A stretch of 64,000 bases of DNA from Paenarthrobacter nicotinovorans (lineage in GTDB: Bacteria > Actinomycetota > Actinomycetes > Actinomycetales > Micrococcaceae), in contig NZ_SZVS01000001.1 of the NCBI RefSeq assembly GCF_007670255.1, forward strand, positions 124,001-188,000. Direction: 5' to 3'. The notes below the pieces were generated by a model. It was not told the DNA's origin and did not search any database. It saw nothing but the letters and a program-made list of their open reading frames with translations. Both the position numbers and the translations under genes were made by a program. The number at the start of each line of letters is the position of its first letter. Position 1 is the first letter of the stretch. Below, one piece after another: positions 1 to 9,170 of the stretch.

Positions 1-519
1 CGCATTCCGCACTTGGCGGAGATTCATAGGCTTTACGGACTCCGGAGCCTCAGGGCGGATAAGCTCCGCGATGGTGGACGGCGGTGAGACATGCTCTGCC
101 TGCCACAGGTCGGTATGGTCCAGAGGTACACTGCCCACAAAAGCTTGTCCCTGCCTCACGGTGCGCTGAAGCTGGGGGAGTGCACCAGCGATGACGACGC
201 TGTAACCGAGCTGGTTCAAAGCCCTGAGTTCAGCGCTGATATTGCCGCGCCAGATCGAATCGATCTTCTTGAAAAGGATCCCCGCCTCTGCTGCAGCATG
301 GCTTGAGAAGGCTGCAGCAGCTGCCTTGCCTGCCGCTGACGGCGACAGTCCGCGGGAGTGGGTGTCGGTGACCACGACATCGGTGGCGTGTCGCGGTGAG
401 GCGGTTTCGGCGTCGGACGTTCCCAAAAGAACCTGCACGATGTGCCCGTGCTGGACAAAGCAGGAGCCGACTTCGGCAGCGCCGGAGAAATCGTCAGCTT
501 GGACAAATACGGAAGCCAC
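1..519 (-). CDS. DUF1537 four-carbon acid sugar kinase, 5' part (runs off left edge)
   Basis: Reading leftward from a GTG at 519, the frame stays open to the window edge (173 codons), with GAGGAG about 6 nt upstream. The translation carries N-terminal hallmarks of the four-carbon acid sugar kinase family (DUF1537, OtnK/DtnK type): ADDFSGAAEVG near residue 8, VVVTDTHSRG near residue 52, KKIDSIWRGN near residue 85 and AGALPQLQRT near residue 112. These proteins phosphorylate tetronate-type acid sugars, usually at the start of a short catabolic route; the true substrate is set by neighbours outside the window. The C-terminal nucleotide-binding half is not present here because of the edge, so whether the gene is intact cannot be judged. 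It is divergent from ppsA. Confidence 0.82.
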   Translation of the reverse strand, partial: MASVFVQADDFSGAAEVGSCFVQHGHIVQVLLGTSDAETASPRHATDVVVTDTHSRGLSPSAAGKAAAAAFSSHAAAEAGILFKKIDSIWRGNISAELRALNQLGYSVVIAGALPQLQRTVRQGQAFVGSVPLDHTDLWQAEHVSPPSTIAELIRPEAPESVKPMNLRQVRNA

Positions 520-594
520 GTCGCTCCTCTCGTGTCATTGCTCGGCCTGCGTCCCAACATCTTGTCGGACGCTTTCCAACATCATGACACGATT

Positions 595-607
595 GCGCGA
601 AACGCGC
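595..607. promoter_or_regulatory. Perfect GC-rich palindrome in the divergent ppsA/DUF1537 gap
   Basis: GCGCG-AAA-CGCGC lies 76 nt upstream of the DUF1537 kinase start. It is the only clear dyad seen in the 281-bp gap (520-800), which otherwise holds no ORF with coding character. It may be an operator for the kinase gene. Low confidence, because short GC dyads are common in high-GC DNA. Confidence 0.25.
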
Positions 608-800
608 TCAAAGACGTGCGCACATGATGCACATTTCTTCTGCGAGCATATTCTCCGACCTTGCCAGCCCCAGACCGCGCGGCGTGTCCATCTGTTGAAC
701 GGGTCACATTTGTTTGCATCCTGGCTCTGTGCCCTTGATCCTTGCAAGACCTAGTTTTTTTCAGCGCTTGTCAGAGCGTGCCCAATGGAGGACACAATTT

Positions 801-3200
801 ATGACTAACGTTCTTTGGTTTTCGGAGCTTGGCCTGTCCGACCTTGACCAGGTCGGAGGCAAAAACGCTTCACTCGGTGAGATGGTGCGAAATCTCGCCT
901 CGGCGGGGGTGAAGGTTCCAGGTGGTTTTGCGACGACGGCGGACGCCTACCGGCGCTTCCTGGCCGAGTCGGGCCTTGACGCCCGGATTGAAAGTATCTT
1001 GGAGGGCTTGGACAGCGGCGATGTGGCCGCCTTGGCCAAGGTTGGCGGGGAAATCCGGTCCCTGATCCGCGAGACACCCTTCCCTGCCGGTTTCGAAGAG
1101 GAAATCCGCTCGGCGTACCGGCGCCTCACCGAGGAACACGGCGCAGACGTGTCCTGGGCGGTTCGGTCCAGCGCAACGGCCGAAGACCTTCCCGATGCTT
1201 CCTTTGCCGGACAGCAAGAGACCTTCCTGAACATCCGGGGGATTGACAACATCCTGCTCGCGATCAAGGACGTCTTCGCCTCGTTGTACAACGACCGGGC
1301 CATCGCCTACCGCGTCCACCACGGTTTCACGCACTCCGAGGTCGCGCTTTCGGCGGGTGTGCAGCGCATGGTGCGCTCTGACGTCGGCGCTTCGGGGGTG
1401 ATGTTCACCATGGACACCGAGACCGGTTTTACGGACGCGGTGTTCATCACGTCCTCCTATGGCCTTGGCGAAGCCGTGGTCCAGGGTGCTGTGAACCCCG
1501 ACGAGTTCTACGTCTACAAGCCTGCGCTGGCAGCCGGGCGCCCGGCGGTGCTCAAGCGTGGTCTGGGCGGGAAGGCCGTGCAGATGGTGTACACGGAGAC
1601 CGAAGAAGTCGGCAAGACTGTTGACTTCATCCCGGTGCCGCAGGAGTCGCGGAGCCGCTTCAGCCTCAGTGACGCCGAGGTGGAGCAGCTTGCGCGTCAC
1701 GCCGTTGCCATCGAGCGCCACTACGGACGGCCCATGGACATTGAATGGGGCAAGGACGGAGTGGATGGGGAACTGTACATCCTCCAGGCACGCCCGGAAA
1801 CCGTGGAATCCCGCAAAGCCGCGGGCGTAACCTCCCGGTACACGCTCACCGAGCGTTCAACGGTGTTGGTGGAAGGCCGTGCGATCGGTCAGCGCATCGG
1901 CGCCGGCCAGGTCCGGGTCCTGTCCTCGATCGAGCAGATGGCCTCGTTCCAGGAAGGCGATGTCCTGGTGGCCAACATGACCGACCCCGACTGGGAACCG
2001 ATCATGAAGAAGGCCGCCGCGATCGTCACAGACCGCGGCGGACGGACCTGCCATGCGGCGATCATCGCCCGCGAACTGGGCATCCCCGCCGTCGTGGGAA
2101 CCGGCTACGCGTCCCAGATCCTCAAGGACGGCATCCCGGTGACCGTCTCCTGCGCCGAGGGCGAAGCGGGACTGGTGTACGAAGGGCTGCTGGAGTACTC
2201 CCTTCAGGAGACAAGCCTCGACACCATGCCTGAAGCTCCCGTGAAGATCATGATGAACGTCGGGACCCCGGAGCAGGCGTTCAGTTTCGCCAAGCTCCCC
2301 AACCACGGCGTGGGCCTGGCCCGCCTCGAATTCATCATCAACCGGCAGATCGGTGTCCACCCCAACGCCTTGTTGGCTGTCGCCGGTGAGATTGAGCGCC
2401 CGGCAACTCTGGATGATTACACGGTCCGGCAAATCCAGGAGAAAACCGCTGCTTACGATGGCCCGCGCGACTACTACGTGAGGCGTTTGGCCGAGGGTAT
2501 TTCGACCATCGCGGCAGCGTTCGCCCCTGAACCGGTGATCATCCGGCTTTCGGACTTCAAGTCCAACGAGTACGCGAACCTGATCGGCGGCCCGGCCTTC
2601 GAGCCTGAGGAAGAGAACCCGATGATCGGGTACCGCGGAGCGTCCCGGTACCTCTCCGAGTCCTTCCGGCAGGCGTTCGAACTTGAGTGCGAGGCCCTGA
2701 AGTACGTCCGCAACGAGATGGGCCTGACCAACATCAAGCTCATGGTCCCGTTCGTGCGCACCCTGGAGGAAGCAAGCGGCGTCATTGACCTGCTCGCAGC
2801 CAACGGGCTGCGTCGCGGCGAGAACGGCCTGGAGATCGTGATGATGTGCGAACTGCCGGCCAACGCCCTCCTGGCTGATGAATTCCTGGAGTACTTTGAC
2901 GGGTTCTCCATTGGATCCAACGACCTCACTCAGCTCACCTTGGGCCTTGACCGCGACTCCGCCCTGGTTGCTGATGGTTTTGACGAGCGGAACCCGGCGG
3001 TGACCAAGCTTCTGGAGTTGGCCATCACCGCGTGCCGGGCCAAGGGCCGGTACGTGGGAATCTGCGGCCAGGGGCCCAGCGACCACCCGGACTTCGCCGA
3101 GTGGCTGTTGGCACAGGGCATCAGCTCGATTTCGCTGAACCCGGACGCCGTCACGGAGACCTGGTTGCGACTGGCCCGCACCACCAGCACTCCGGTCTAA
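801..3200 (+). CDS. ppsA: Phosphoenolpyruvate synthase (pyruvate, water dikinase)
   Basis: A 799-residue cytosolic enzyme that converts pyruvate, ATP and water to PEP, AMP and phosphate, feeding gluconeogenesis from three-carbon substrates. The length matches the family (about 790). The N-terminal ATP-binding domain has [11 protein letters not shown] near residue 15 and [18 protein letters not shown] near residue 120. The central swivelling domain carries the phosphohistidine loop [15 protein letters not shown] near residue 415. The C-terminal PEP/pyruvate domain ends with the GICGQGPSD segment holding the catalytic cysteine. The ATG at 801 is chosen because GGAGG lies about 10 nt upstream and the family starts just before the [16 protein letters not shown] segment. 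An in-frame start at 714 would add 29 unrelated residues. The stop codon directly abuts the start of ppsR. Confidence 0.95.
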   Translation: MTNVLWFSELGLSDLDQVGGKNASLGEMVRNLASAGVKVPGGFATTADAYRRFLAESGLDARIESILEGLDSGDVAALAKVGGEIRSLIRETPFPAGFEEEIRSAYRRLTEEHGADVSWAVRSSATAEDLPDASFAGQQETFLNIRGIDNILLAIKDVFASLYNDRAIAYRVHHGFTHSEVALSAGVQRMVRSDVGASGVMFTMDTETGFTDAVFITSSYGLGEAVVQGAVNPDEFYVYKPALAAGRPAVLKRGLGGKAVQMVYTETEEVGKTVDFIPVPQESRSRFSLSDAEVEQLARHAVAIERHYGRPMDIEWGKDGVDGELYILQARPETVESRKAAGVTSRYTLTERSTVLVEGRAIGQRIGAGQVRVLSSIEQMASFQEGDVLVANMTDPDWEPIMKKAAAIVTDRGGRTCHAAIIARELGIPAVVGTGYASQILKDGIPVTVSCAEGEAGLVYEGLLEYSLQETSLDTMPEAPVKIMMNVGTPEQAFSFAKLPNHGVGLARLEFIINRQIGVHPNALLAVAGEIERPATLDDYTVRQIQEKTAAYDGPRDYYVRRLAEGISTIAAAFAPEPVIIRLSDFKSNEYANLIGGPAFEPEEENPMIGYRGASRYLSESFRQAFELECEALKYVRNEMGLTNIKLMVPFVRTLEEASGVIDLLAANGLRRGENGLEIVMMCELPANALLADEFLEYFDGFSIGSNDLTQLTLGLDRDSALVADGFDERNPAVTKLLELAITACRAKGRYVGICGQGPSDHPDFAEWLLAQGISSISLNPDAVTETWLRLARTTSTPV

Positions 3201-4043
3201 ATGACGGATCACGCAACCGTGGGGGCGGGCTCGGCGCCCGCCCCCACGGTGTTCTTTCTTTCCGACAGCACCGGGATTACTGCTGAAACCCTTGGCAACA
3301 CCCTGCTGACCCAGTTTCCCGGGCAGCGGCTGGAGCGCCGGACGATCCCGTTCATCACCACCATTGAGCAAGCGCGCGAGGTGGTGGCGGTGATCGACAA
3401 AGTGGCGGCGTCAGGTCCCGTGCCGATCATCTTCTCTACGGCTGTCGGGCAGGACATCCGTGCCGTGCTCTCCCAAAGCCGCGGGCAGTTCTTCGATTTG
3501 TTCGGTACCCACATCGGGCAACTCGAACAAACCCTTGGCTCTGCGGCCAACGGTAAGCCCGGCCAGGCCCACGGAGTGGGGGATGCAGTCCGCTACCAGT
3601 CGCGCATGGCCGCCGTCGAATACGCCATCGAACACGACGACGGCCAGTCCCTGCGCGCACTGGAGCGCGCCGAGCTGATCCTCATCGCCCCCTCCCGCTG
3701 CGGCAAGACGCCCACCACCATGTACCTTGCCCTGCAGCATGGCATCCTGGCCGCCAACTTCCCCCTGGTCGAAGAGGATTTCGAGGTCCTGGCGCTCCCG
3801 AAGCCCTTGTTGCCTTTCGCCGACAAGTGCTTTGGCCTGACGTCGCAACCTGTCAGGTTGAGCCAGATCCGCCAAGAACGCCGGCCAGGCAGCAGCTATG
3901 CGTCGTTGAACCAATGCACCTTCGAACTCCGAAACGCCGAGGATATGTATCGGGCCAACAACATCCCGTACGTGAACTCTGCGTCCATGTCCGTTGAGGA
4001 AATCTCGGCCACAGTTCTCCAGCGGATGCAACTGCACCACTGA
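3201..4043 (+). CDS. ppsR: PEP synthase regulatory protein (bifunctional kinase/phosphorylase, DUF299)
   Basis: A 280-residue member of the PSRP family, which inactivates PEP synthase by ADP-dependent phosphorylation of a threonine and reactivates it by phosphate-dependent removal. The N-terminus has VFFLSDSTGITAETLGN, and the P-loop-like segment APSRCGKTPTTMYLALQHG lies near residue 165. The C-terminal NIPYVNSASMSVEEI segment is typical. The ATG follows the ppsA stop with no gap, so the two are surely co-transcribed and probably translationally coupled. No strong Shine-Dalgarno precedes this ATG. The first 14 residues (Gly/Ala/Pro-rich) are not part of the conserved core, so a start a few codons downstream is possible. 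Confidence 0.92.
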   Translation: MTDHATVGAGSAPAPTVFFLSDSTGITAETLGNTLLTQFPGQRLERRTIPFITTIEQAREVVAVIDKVAASGPVPIIFSTAVGQDIRAVLSQSRGQFFDLFGTHIGQLEQTLGSAANGKPGQAHGVGDAVRYQSRMAAVEYAIEHDDGQSLRALERAELILIAPSRCGKTPTTMYLALQHGILAANFPLVEEDFEVLALPKPLLPFADKCFGLTSQPVRLSQIRQERRPGSSYASLNQCTFELRNAEDMYRANNIPYVNSASMSVEEISATVLQRMQLHH

Positions 4044-4116
4044 CCAGGGGTTTGTCTTGTCCTGCCCCTCAAGGCTCCGGCAGCGTCACTTCCTGATGCA
4101 CCTTGTTCCTATGTAG

Positions 4117-4128
4117 TAAGCATGCTTA
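4117..4128. promoter_or_regulatory. Perfect 12-bp palindrome TAAGCATGCTTA upstream of the ChaB-like gene
   Basis: TAAG-CATG-CTTA lies 49 nt upstream of the ATG at 4177, in the only AT-rich patch of the 4044-4176 gap. The TAAG-N4-CTTA core recurs upstream of the general-stress gene at 28009. A regulator-binding site or extended promoter element is likely; the binding protein is unknown. Confidence 0.45.
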
Positions 4129-4176
4129 GCTAATTGAAACGGCCCGGTTTGCTGGGGCCCGACAATTGGAGGCGTC

Positions 4177-4602
4177 ATGCCTAAGACCGGGAAGAATGAT
4201 CACGCCCGCAAAGACGAACTGCCGTCGACATTGCAGCGTTCCGAACAGAAGGCCCAGGACACATTCGCCAAGACCTACGACTCGGCCATGGAATCCTACG
4301 ACAACGATTCCAGCCGCGCGGCGCGCACTGCGTTTGCTTCGCTGAAGCACAGCTACGAGAAAGTCGGGGACCACTGGGAGCCCAAGGAGGAGCGCGGTCC
4401 TTCCGATGCGCGCGCCGAAGAAGGTGCGGACTCAACCTCGCCGACAGCCGGGGGAGTGGACGCCAATGCTTCCAAGGAACATCTCTACGGGAAAGCCCAG
4501 CAGCTTGGCATCAAAGGCCGCTCGAAAATGAACAAGGACGAGCTCGTAGAGGCGCTGCAAAAGGCCAATGACGCAGCCACCCGGAGGGCACGGAAAGGCT
4601 GA
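4177..4602 (+). CDS. ChaB family protein with C-terminal Rho N-terminal-like domain
   Basis: A 141-residue, charged, cytosolic protein. Residues about 12-65 match the ChaB family (LPSTLQRSEQKAQDTFAKTY, then AFASLKHSYEKVGDHWEPK). Residues about 98-135 form a Rho-N/SAP-like helical unit (KEHLYGKAQQLGIKGRSKM then KDELVEALQKA), a fold that binds nucleic acid in transcription terminator Rho. The two are joined by an acidic, low-complexity linker. Such ChaB/Rho-N fusions are common in actinobacteria and are often linked to stress, but their biochemical role is unproven. GGAGG lies 6 nt before the ATG. The preceding palindrome suggests its own promoter. The next gene begins about 60 bp downstream on the same strand. 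Confidence 0.82.
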   Translation: MPKTGKNDHARKDELPSTLQRSEQKAQDTFAKTYDSAMESYDNDSSRAARTAFASLKHSYEKVGDHWEPKEERGPSDARAEEGADSTSPTAGGVDANASKEHLYGKAQQLGIKGRSKMNKDELVEALQKANDAATRRARKG

Positions 4603-4662
4603 TTCCTCCGCGACCCGGGGTTGAGCAGTGCATGCACTTTGGATTCGAGGAGGCGCACGAGG

Positions 4663-7053
4663 ATGAATCGCATCACCGACATCTGGGGACCACGGACGCC
4701 GTTTCAGGCAGGGCAGGAATGGCCGGTCCGCGTGGATCTCGCCCTCAAAGAGGGACTCCCTGAAGGCGAGGTGGACCGCTGGGTCCAATCCGCCTGTGTT
4801 CTCTGCAGCAACGGCTGCGGTTGCGACATCGCTGTCAAAGATGGCGTCATGGTTGGTGTCCGCGGCCGCTCCCAAGACCGGATCAACAAAGGCCGACTCG
4901 GGCCGAAGGGCCTCTTTGCCAGCTGGCAGGGTGTAGCCAATCGGGATCGCCTGACCCGGCCCATGATCCGAGAGGGTGGGCGATTGGTGGAGACCGACTG
5001 GGACACGGCAATGGGCCGCATCGTCAACCGGAGCAAGGAGCTCCTGGACACGAAAGGTCCGTTGAGCCATGGCTTCTATACCAGCGGGCAGCTCTTCTTG
5101 GAGGAGTACTACGCACTGGCAGTGATCGGGAAAGCGGGGATTGGAACTCCGCACATGGATGGCAATACCCGGCTGTGTACGGCTACCGCGGCGACTGCGC
5201 TCAAAGAGACCTTCGGGGCCGATGGCCAGCCCGGAGCCTATGAGGACATCGACAGCTGCGATGCCATCTTCCTCTACGGCCACAACATGCCCGAGACCCA
5301 GACCGTCCTGTGGTCCCGTGTCCTGGACAGGCTGACGGGACCGACGCCACCCAAACTCGTGTGCATCGACCCCCGGAACACCGAAGCAGCGCGTTATGCG
5401 GATGTGCACCTGGCGCTCCGCCCGGGAACAAACCTCGCCCTGATGCATGCATTGGTCCGCGAGGTCATTCACCAAGGCTGGTTCGACGACCAGTACGTCA
5501 ATGAGCACACTCTTGGCTTCGAAGAACTGAAGCAGACCGTTGAACCATGGACCCCGGCGGCTGCTGCCGAGGTCTGTGGTGTCAGTGCGGACGACATCAT
5601 GATGGCCGCCCGGATCTTCGGAACGACGCCGAACGTGCTTTCGACCGTCTTGCAGGGTTTCTATCAGTCATCGCAGGCCACGGCCTCGGCATGCCAGGTG
5701 AATAATCTGCACCTTTTGCGGGGCATGCTGGGCAGGCCAGGCGCGGGCCTGCTTCAGATGAACGGGCAGCCCACCGCCCAAAACAACAGGGAATGCGGGG
5801 CCGACGGCGACCTGCCGGGCTTCCGTAACTGGAGCAACAAGGATCACGTCGAGGAATTGGCCAAGCTGTGGAATGTGGACCCGGGTGTTATCCCGCATTG
5901 GGCACCGCCCACCCACGCGATGCAGATTTTCCGCTACGCCGAGCAGGGTTCCATCAACTTTCTCTGGGTATCGGCTACGAACCCTGCAGTATCGCTGCCT
6001 GAACTGGCGAGGATTCGGCGGATCCTGGCCAAGCCGGAGCTCTTCCTCGTGGTTCAGGATCTCTACCTGACCGAAACGGCGGCGCTGGCCGACGTCGTCC
6101 TTCCTGCTGCCGCCTGGGGGGAAAAGGTGGGGACCTTCACCAACGCATCGCGCGTGGTTCACCTTTCGGAAAAGGCCGTGGAGCCGCCGGGCGGCGCCCG
6201 CGCGGACTTGGATATTTTCCTCGATTACTCCCACCGGATGGGCTTCTCCACTATTGACGGTGGGCCCCTGCTCGAATGGAAAGGGCCCGAAGAGGCTTTT
6301 GAAGCGTGGAAGGAATGCTCGCGTGGACGGCCATGCGATTACACCGGCCTCAGCTACGGCAAGCTACGCGGCGGCAGCGGAATTCCCTGGCCCTGCACAG
6401 AGGATCACCCGGAGGGAACCACCCGGCTCTACAGTGACGGTGTCTTTCCCAGCCGTCCTGACTACTGCGAGAACTATGGCCACGACCTCTTGACCGGGGC
6501 TGAGGTGGGGTCCGAGGCCTATCGGGCGATGGCACCCAACGGGCGTGCCTTGCTTAAGGCAACCGCTTACCACCCCCCTCATGAGGAACCCGACGATGAG
6601 TATCCTTTGCGGTACAGCACGGGCCGCACGGCCTACCACTTCCATACCCGTACCAAGACGGCGCGCTCCCGGGAGCTTAATGCTGCGGCTCCCCGAATGT
6701 GGGTCGAATTGTCCGCCGAAGATGCCTCGGGTCTGGGGATCAGCGAAGGCGACCTGGTGCGGGTGTCATCGCGGAGGGGGCGTATCGAGGCTCCGGCGCG
6801 GATCAGCGGCGTCCGGCCCGGTACCGTGTTCGCACCCTTCCACTACGGCTACTGGGACACGCCGCGCAGCGGTGAGACCCTTGAGTCCCATGCAACCGCA
6901 GCCAATGAGCTGACACTCACCGAATGGGATCCTGTGTCCAAGCAACCCGTCTTCAAGAATGCCGCTGTGAAGGTTGAGAAGATCGGCGACGGTACGGGAC
7001 CGGCACCCGCGCCGAACACCACGGCCTCCCGGCCGGAGGGGAGGCGGCCATGA
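4663..7053 (+). CDS. Molybdopterin-dependent oxidoreductase (NasA/FdhF-like), fourth cluster Cys missing
   Basis: A 796-residue member of the DMSO-reductase superfamily. Residues 45-54 carry CVLCSNGCGC, the usual start of the [4Fe-4S] site (C45, C48, C52). At the place where relatives have LCxKG, the sequence reads KGRLGPKGLF, so the fourth cysteine is Gly80. Cys172 in NTRLCTATA is the likely molybdenum ligand, as in periplasmic/assimilatory nitrate reductases and Cys-type formate dehydrogenases. The C-terminal molybdopterin-dinucleotide domain is recognisable (RYSTGRTAYHFHTRTKT, then ANELTLTEWDPVSKQP). There is no signal peptide or twin-arginine motif, so it is cytosolic. The ATG at 4663 has GAGGAGG upstream; an upstream TTG at 4621 is unlikely. 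The substrate cannot be told from sequence. It overlaps the next gene by 4 nt (ATGA). Confidence 0.85.
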   Translation: MNRITDIWGPRTPFQAGQEWPVRVDLALKEGLPEGEVDRWVQSACVLCSNGCGCDIAVKDGVMVGVRGRSQDRINKGRLGPKGLFASWQGVANRDRLTRPMIREGGRLVETDWDTAMGRIVNRSKELLDTKGPLSHGFYTSGQLFLEEYYALAVIGKAGIGTPHMDGNTRLCTATAATALKETFGADGQPGAYEDIDSCDAIFLYGHNMPETQTVLWSRVLDRLTGPTPPKLVCIDPRNTEAARYADVHLALRPGTNLALMHALVREVIHQGWFDDQYVNEHTLGFEELKQTVEPWTPAAAAEVCGVSADDIMMAARIFGTTPNVLSTVLQGFYQSSQATASACQVNNLHLLRGMLGRPGAGLLQMNGQPTAQNNRECGADGDLPGFRNWSNKDHVEELAKLWNVDPGVIPHWAPPTHAMQIFRYAEQGSINFLWVSATNPAVSLPELARIRRILAKPELFLVVQDLYLTETAALADVVLPAAAWGEKVGTFTNASRVVHLSEKAVEPPGGARADLDIFLDYSHRMGFSTIDGGPLLEWKGPEEAFEAWKECSRGRPCDYTGLSYGKLRGGSGIPWPCTEDHPEGTTRLYSDGVFPSRPDYCENYGHDLLTGAEVGSEAYRAMAPNGRALLKATAYHPPHEEPDDEYPLRYSTGRTAYHFHTRTKTARSRELNAAAPRMWVELSAEDASGLGISEGDLVRVSSRRGRIEAPARISGVRPGTVFAPFHYGYWDTPRSGETLESHATAANELTLTEWDPVSKQPVFKNAAVKVEKIGDGTGPAPAPNTTASRPEGRRP

Positions 7054-7511
7054 ATCTGGATGTCTATCTGGGACTCTTGGCCCACAGCGAGAAAACCCTT
7101 GCCGAGTCTCTGAGGCAGGTTTCCGCCGGCCACGGTGCGGAACCGGATGTTCACTTCATCTGCCAAAGCCTGGCCACGCAGTCGGATCACCACGGGGAAC
7201 TCCTGGATCCGGTTATCCAGCGTTACGGTGGGTCCGGCAACGAACGGGAGCCGGAGCGGCTGCACGCCCAAGGGCTTTCGACGACGCGAAGCGGTCCCGT
7301 AGGACTGTTGCGCGACCTTCAGGACGTGTTTGTTCTGGCCAGTCTTGTGGACATCACCTGGACCGTCGTGGAGCAAGCCGGCCAGGCGCTCCGGGACGAG
7401 GAGCTGCTGTCTGTCGTCGAACAGTCCCGGGTAGAGACCCAAGGACAGTTGCGGTGGTTGAGGACCCGCATCAAGCAGGCCTCGCCCCAGGCCTTGCTGG
7501 TGGCCGAATAG
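7050..7511 (+). CDS. Small helical partner of the molybdopterin oxidoreductase (unknown function)
   Basis: A 153-residue protein starting inside the stop codon of the oxidoreductase gene (ATGA), so it is translationally coupled to it and probably works with it. It has no signal peptide or membrane segment and looks almost entirely alpha-helical. Two helix-rich halves include SLATQSDHHGELLDPVIQRY and DITWTVVEQAGQALRDEELL. The acidic/histidine-containing helices recall four-helix ferritin-like folds, but I cannot identify a full metal-binding set, so this is only a suggestion. It could be an assembly chaperone or a small subunit. Confidence 0.7.
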   Translation: MNLDVYLGLLAHSEKTLAESLRQVSAGHGAEPDVHFICQSLATQSDHHGELLDPVIQRYGGSGNEREPERLHAQGLSTTRSGPVGLLRDLQDVFVLASLVDITWTVVEQAGQALRDEELLSVVEQSRVETQGQLRWLRTRIKQASPQALLVAE

Positions 7512-7554
7512 CCTGTCTTGCGTATTTCCGTCGACACCCGTCCGGACATCACGT

Positions 7555-7584
7555 GGGCAGGGCCACCATGTGGTGACCCTGCCC
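7555..7584. terminator. Hairpin between convergent genes
   Basis: GGGCAGGGCCACCA pairs with TGGTGACCCTGCCC (one mismatch) in the 198-bp gap between the plus-strand gene ending at 7511 and the minus-strand permease ending at 7710. No U-tract follows on either strand. Its position suits a shared bidirectional terminator. Confidence 0.55.
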
Positions 7585-7709
7585 AAGCTGCGCTGGCATC
7601 CCTTCCTGCGCCCGGCTTTCGGGCTACCTGTTGCGATGGTGTGCAGAATGCGATTCCCAAGCGCCCGCCGGAAAGACTGCTCCCGGCGACTTTTCGAAGC
7701 GCTGCGCCC

Positions 7710-9158
7710 TTACATGATTCCGGTGGGGACCAGCAGCGCCCACGCCAGGGCCGGCGCCACCAGGACAACACCGCCCGCGTATGCCATGAGCTGCTTGTAC
7801 ACGCGCTGGCGGTCCTCGTCGCGGGCGTTGGCCACTACCAGGGCTCCATCGGTGGAGAAGGGCGATACGTCCACTACGGTTGCCGCGATGGCCAGCGCCG
7901 CTACGGTACCTGAGGCACTGAGGGAACTGGTCGCCAGAAGGGGGCCGGCCAACGGAATGAAAGCGGTGAGGAGGGCGGTGGAGGACGCGAAGGCCGAGCC
8001 GACACCGATCACGTAGCAGAGGACCAGTGCGATCAGCAGCGGCGCACCAAGTGCCAATGCCATCTCCGCGAGGGTGTCAATCACGCCGACGTGCTGGAGC
8101 AAGGAAACGTAGGTGATCATGCCGGCAACCAGCAGGACAGTGGACCAGTAGATGCCGCCAATGAAGGTCTTGTGCTCCTTGATGTTGACCAGGGCCAACA
8201 ACAGTCCTGCCGACAGGGCCACGAAGCCAATCGGCATGCGGAAGCCGAGGGTGCAGACGAGGATCGCCAGGATGAGTGCCAAGGTGAGGATCTGCTGGCC
8301 GCTGGGACGTCCGATTCGGGCTGTGTCGAGTCCGGCGTACTCGTTGGAGTGCTTGTCGCGCAGCTTGCCCATGAGGGCGAATAGGACGATCGTCAGGGCC
8401 GACAGAATGAAGTTGAGGGCGAAGCTGGCCAGGAACAACGCGCCCTGGTCGATGGGAAAGTCGTTCTTGTGTGCGATGTCGTGGACGAGGACGCCCGCCA
8501 CGGACAGGGGCGAGAAGCCGCCGGCGTGGGCTCCGTTGATGACGAAGGCGCCCATGAGGACGGGGTGGATGCGCGACTCGTAGGCAAGGCCCAGTGCAGC
8601 CGGTGCCAGCAGCGCAACAGCGGCAGGGCTGAAGGTCCCCAGCGAGGTGAGGGCGGCGGCCATGAGGAAAAAGACCCACGGCAGGAGCATGGTCTTGCCC
8701 CTGACCATCCTGACGCAGCTTTGGACGATGATGTCGATGGAACCGTTTCGCTGCGCCATGCTGAAGAAGTAGGTGACGCCGATGATCGTCAGGACGATGC
8801 TGGCGGGGAATTCTTCGAGAATCTGCTTGTCGGTCATGCCGAGGACGAAGTAGCCGACGCCGAAGGAGGCCACCAGCCCCATCACACCGATGTTGAGCGG
8901 CCACTTGGTGGCGACGACGAACATCACCACCAGGATGACCAGCGGGATGATCTGCGTGGCGGTCATGGTCGGCTCCGATTCCGGGGTGGCCGCCGGGTTG
9001 AAGATGGCACCCCCGAACAGGATGGCGACCAGGCCCAGGATGACGGAAGCGGCAACCGTTACCAGCAGGATACGGCGGCGTGTGGTGGGACGCTTGGAAC
9101 GCTCGTCCCGAATGTCGCGCTCTGCCTCGGGCGCTGGTTGGTAAATAGTCTTAGCCAT
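7710..9158 (-). CDS. MatC/SLC13-like dicarboxylate (malonate-type) permease
   Basis: A 482-residue integral membrane protein. About 12-13 hydrophobic segments follow a charged cytosolic N-terminus of about 30 residues. The region around residues 65-200 (LNIGVMGLVASFGVGYFVLG, then GTFSPAAVALLAPAALG and GAHAGGFSPLSVAG) resembles the MatC N-terminal domain of malonate/dicarboxylate carriers. The C-terminal SPFSTDGALVVANA motif is typical of ion-transporter (IT) superfamily members. It probably imports a di- or tricarboxylate that is then processed by the PrpF-family protein encoded 12 bp upstream. A GGAG site precedes the ATG. The pair is divergent from a LysR regulator, its probable activator. 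Confidence 0.82.
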   Translation of the reverse strand: MAKTIYQPAPEAERDIRDERSKRPTTRRRILLVTVAASVILGLVAILFGGAIFNPAATPESEPTMTATQIIPLVILVVMFVVATKWPLNIGVMGLVASFGVGYFVLGMTDKQILEEFPASIVLTIIGVTYFFSMAQRNGSIDIIVQSCVRMVRGKTMLLPWVFFLMAAALTSLGTFSPAAVALLAPAALGLAYESRIHPVLMGAFVINGAHAGGFSPLSVAGVLVHDIAHKNDFPIDQGALFLASFALNFILSALTIVLFALMGKLRDKHSNEYAGLDTARIGRPSGQQILTLALILAILVCTLGFRMPIGFVALSAGLLLALVNIKEHKTFIGGIYWSTVLLVAGMITYVSLLQHVGVIDTLAEMALALGAPLLIALVLCYVIGVGSAFASSTALLTAFIPLAGPLLATSSLSASGTVAALAIAATVVDVSPFSTDGALVVANARDEDRQRVYKQLMAYAGGVVLVAPALAWALLVPTGIM

Positions 9159-9170
9159 GGTGTTCTCTCC

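Noticed and set aside
1857..3371. 504-codon minus-strand ORF opposite ppsA/ppsR
   Set aside because: It spans the junction of two well-identified plus-strand genes and shows no family features.
4663..7053. Calling the molybdoenzyme a nitrate reductase
   Set aside because: No nitrite reductase, ferredoxin or nitrate transporter gene is adjacent, and the cluster motif is altered; the substrate cannot be decided.
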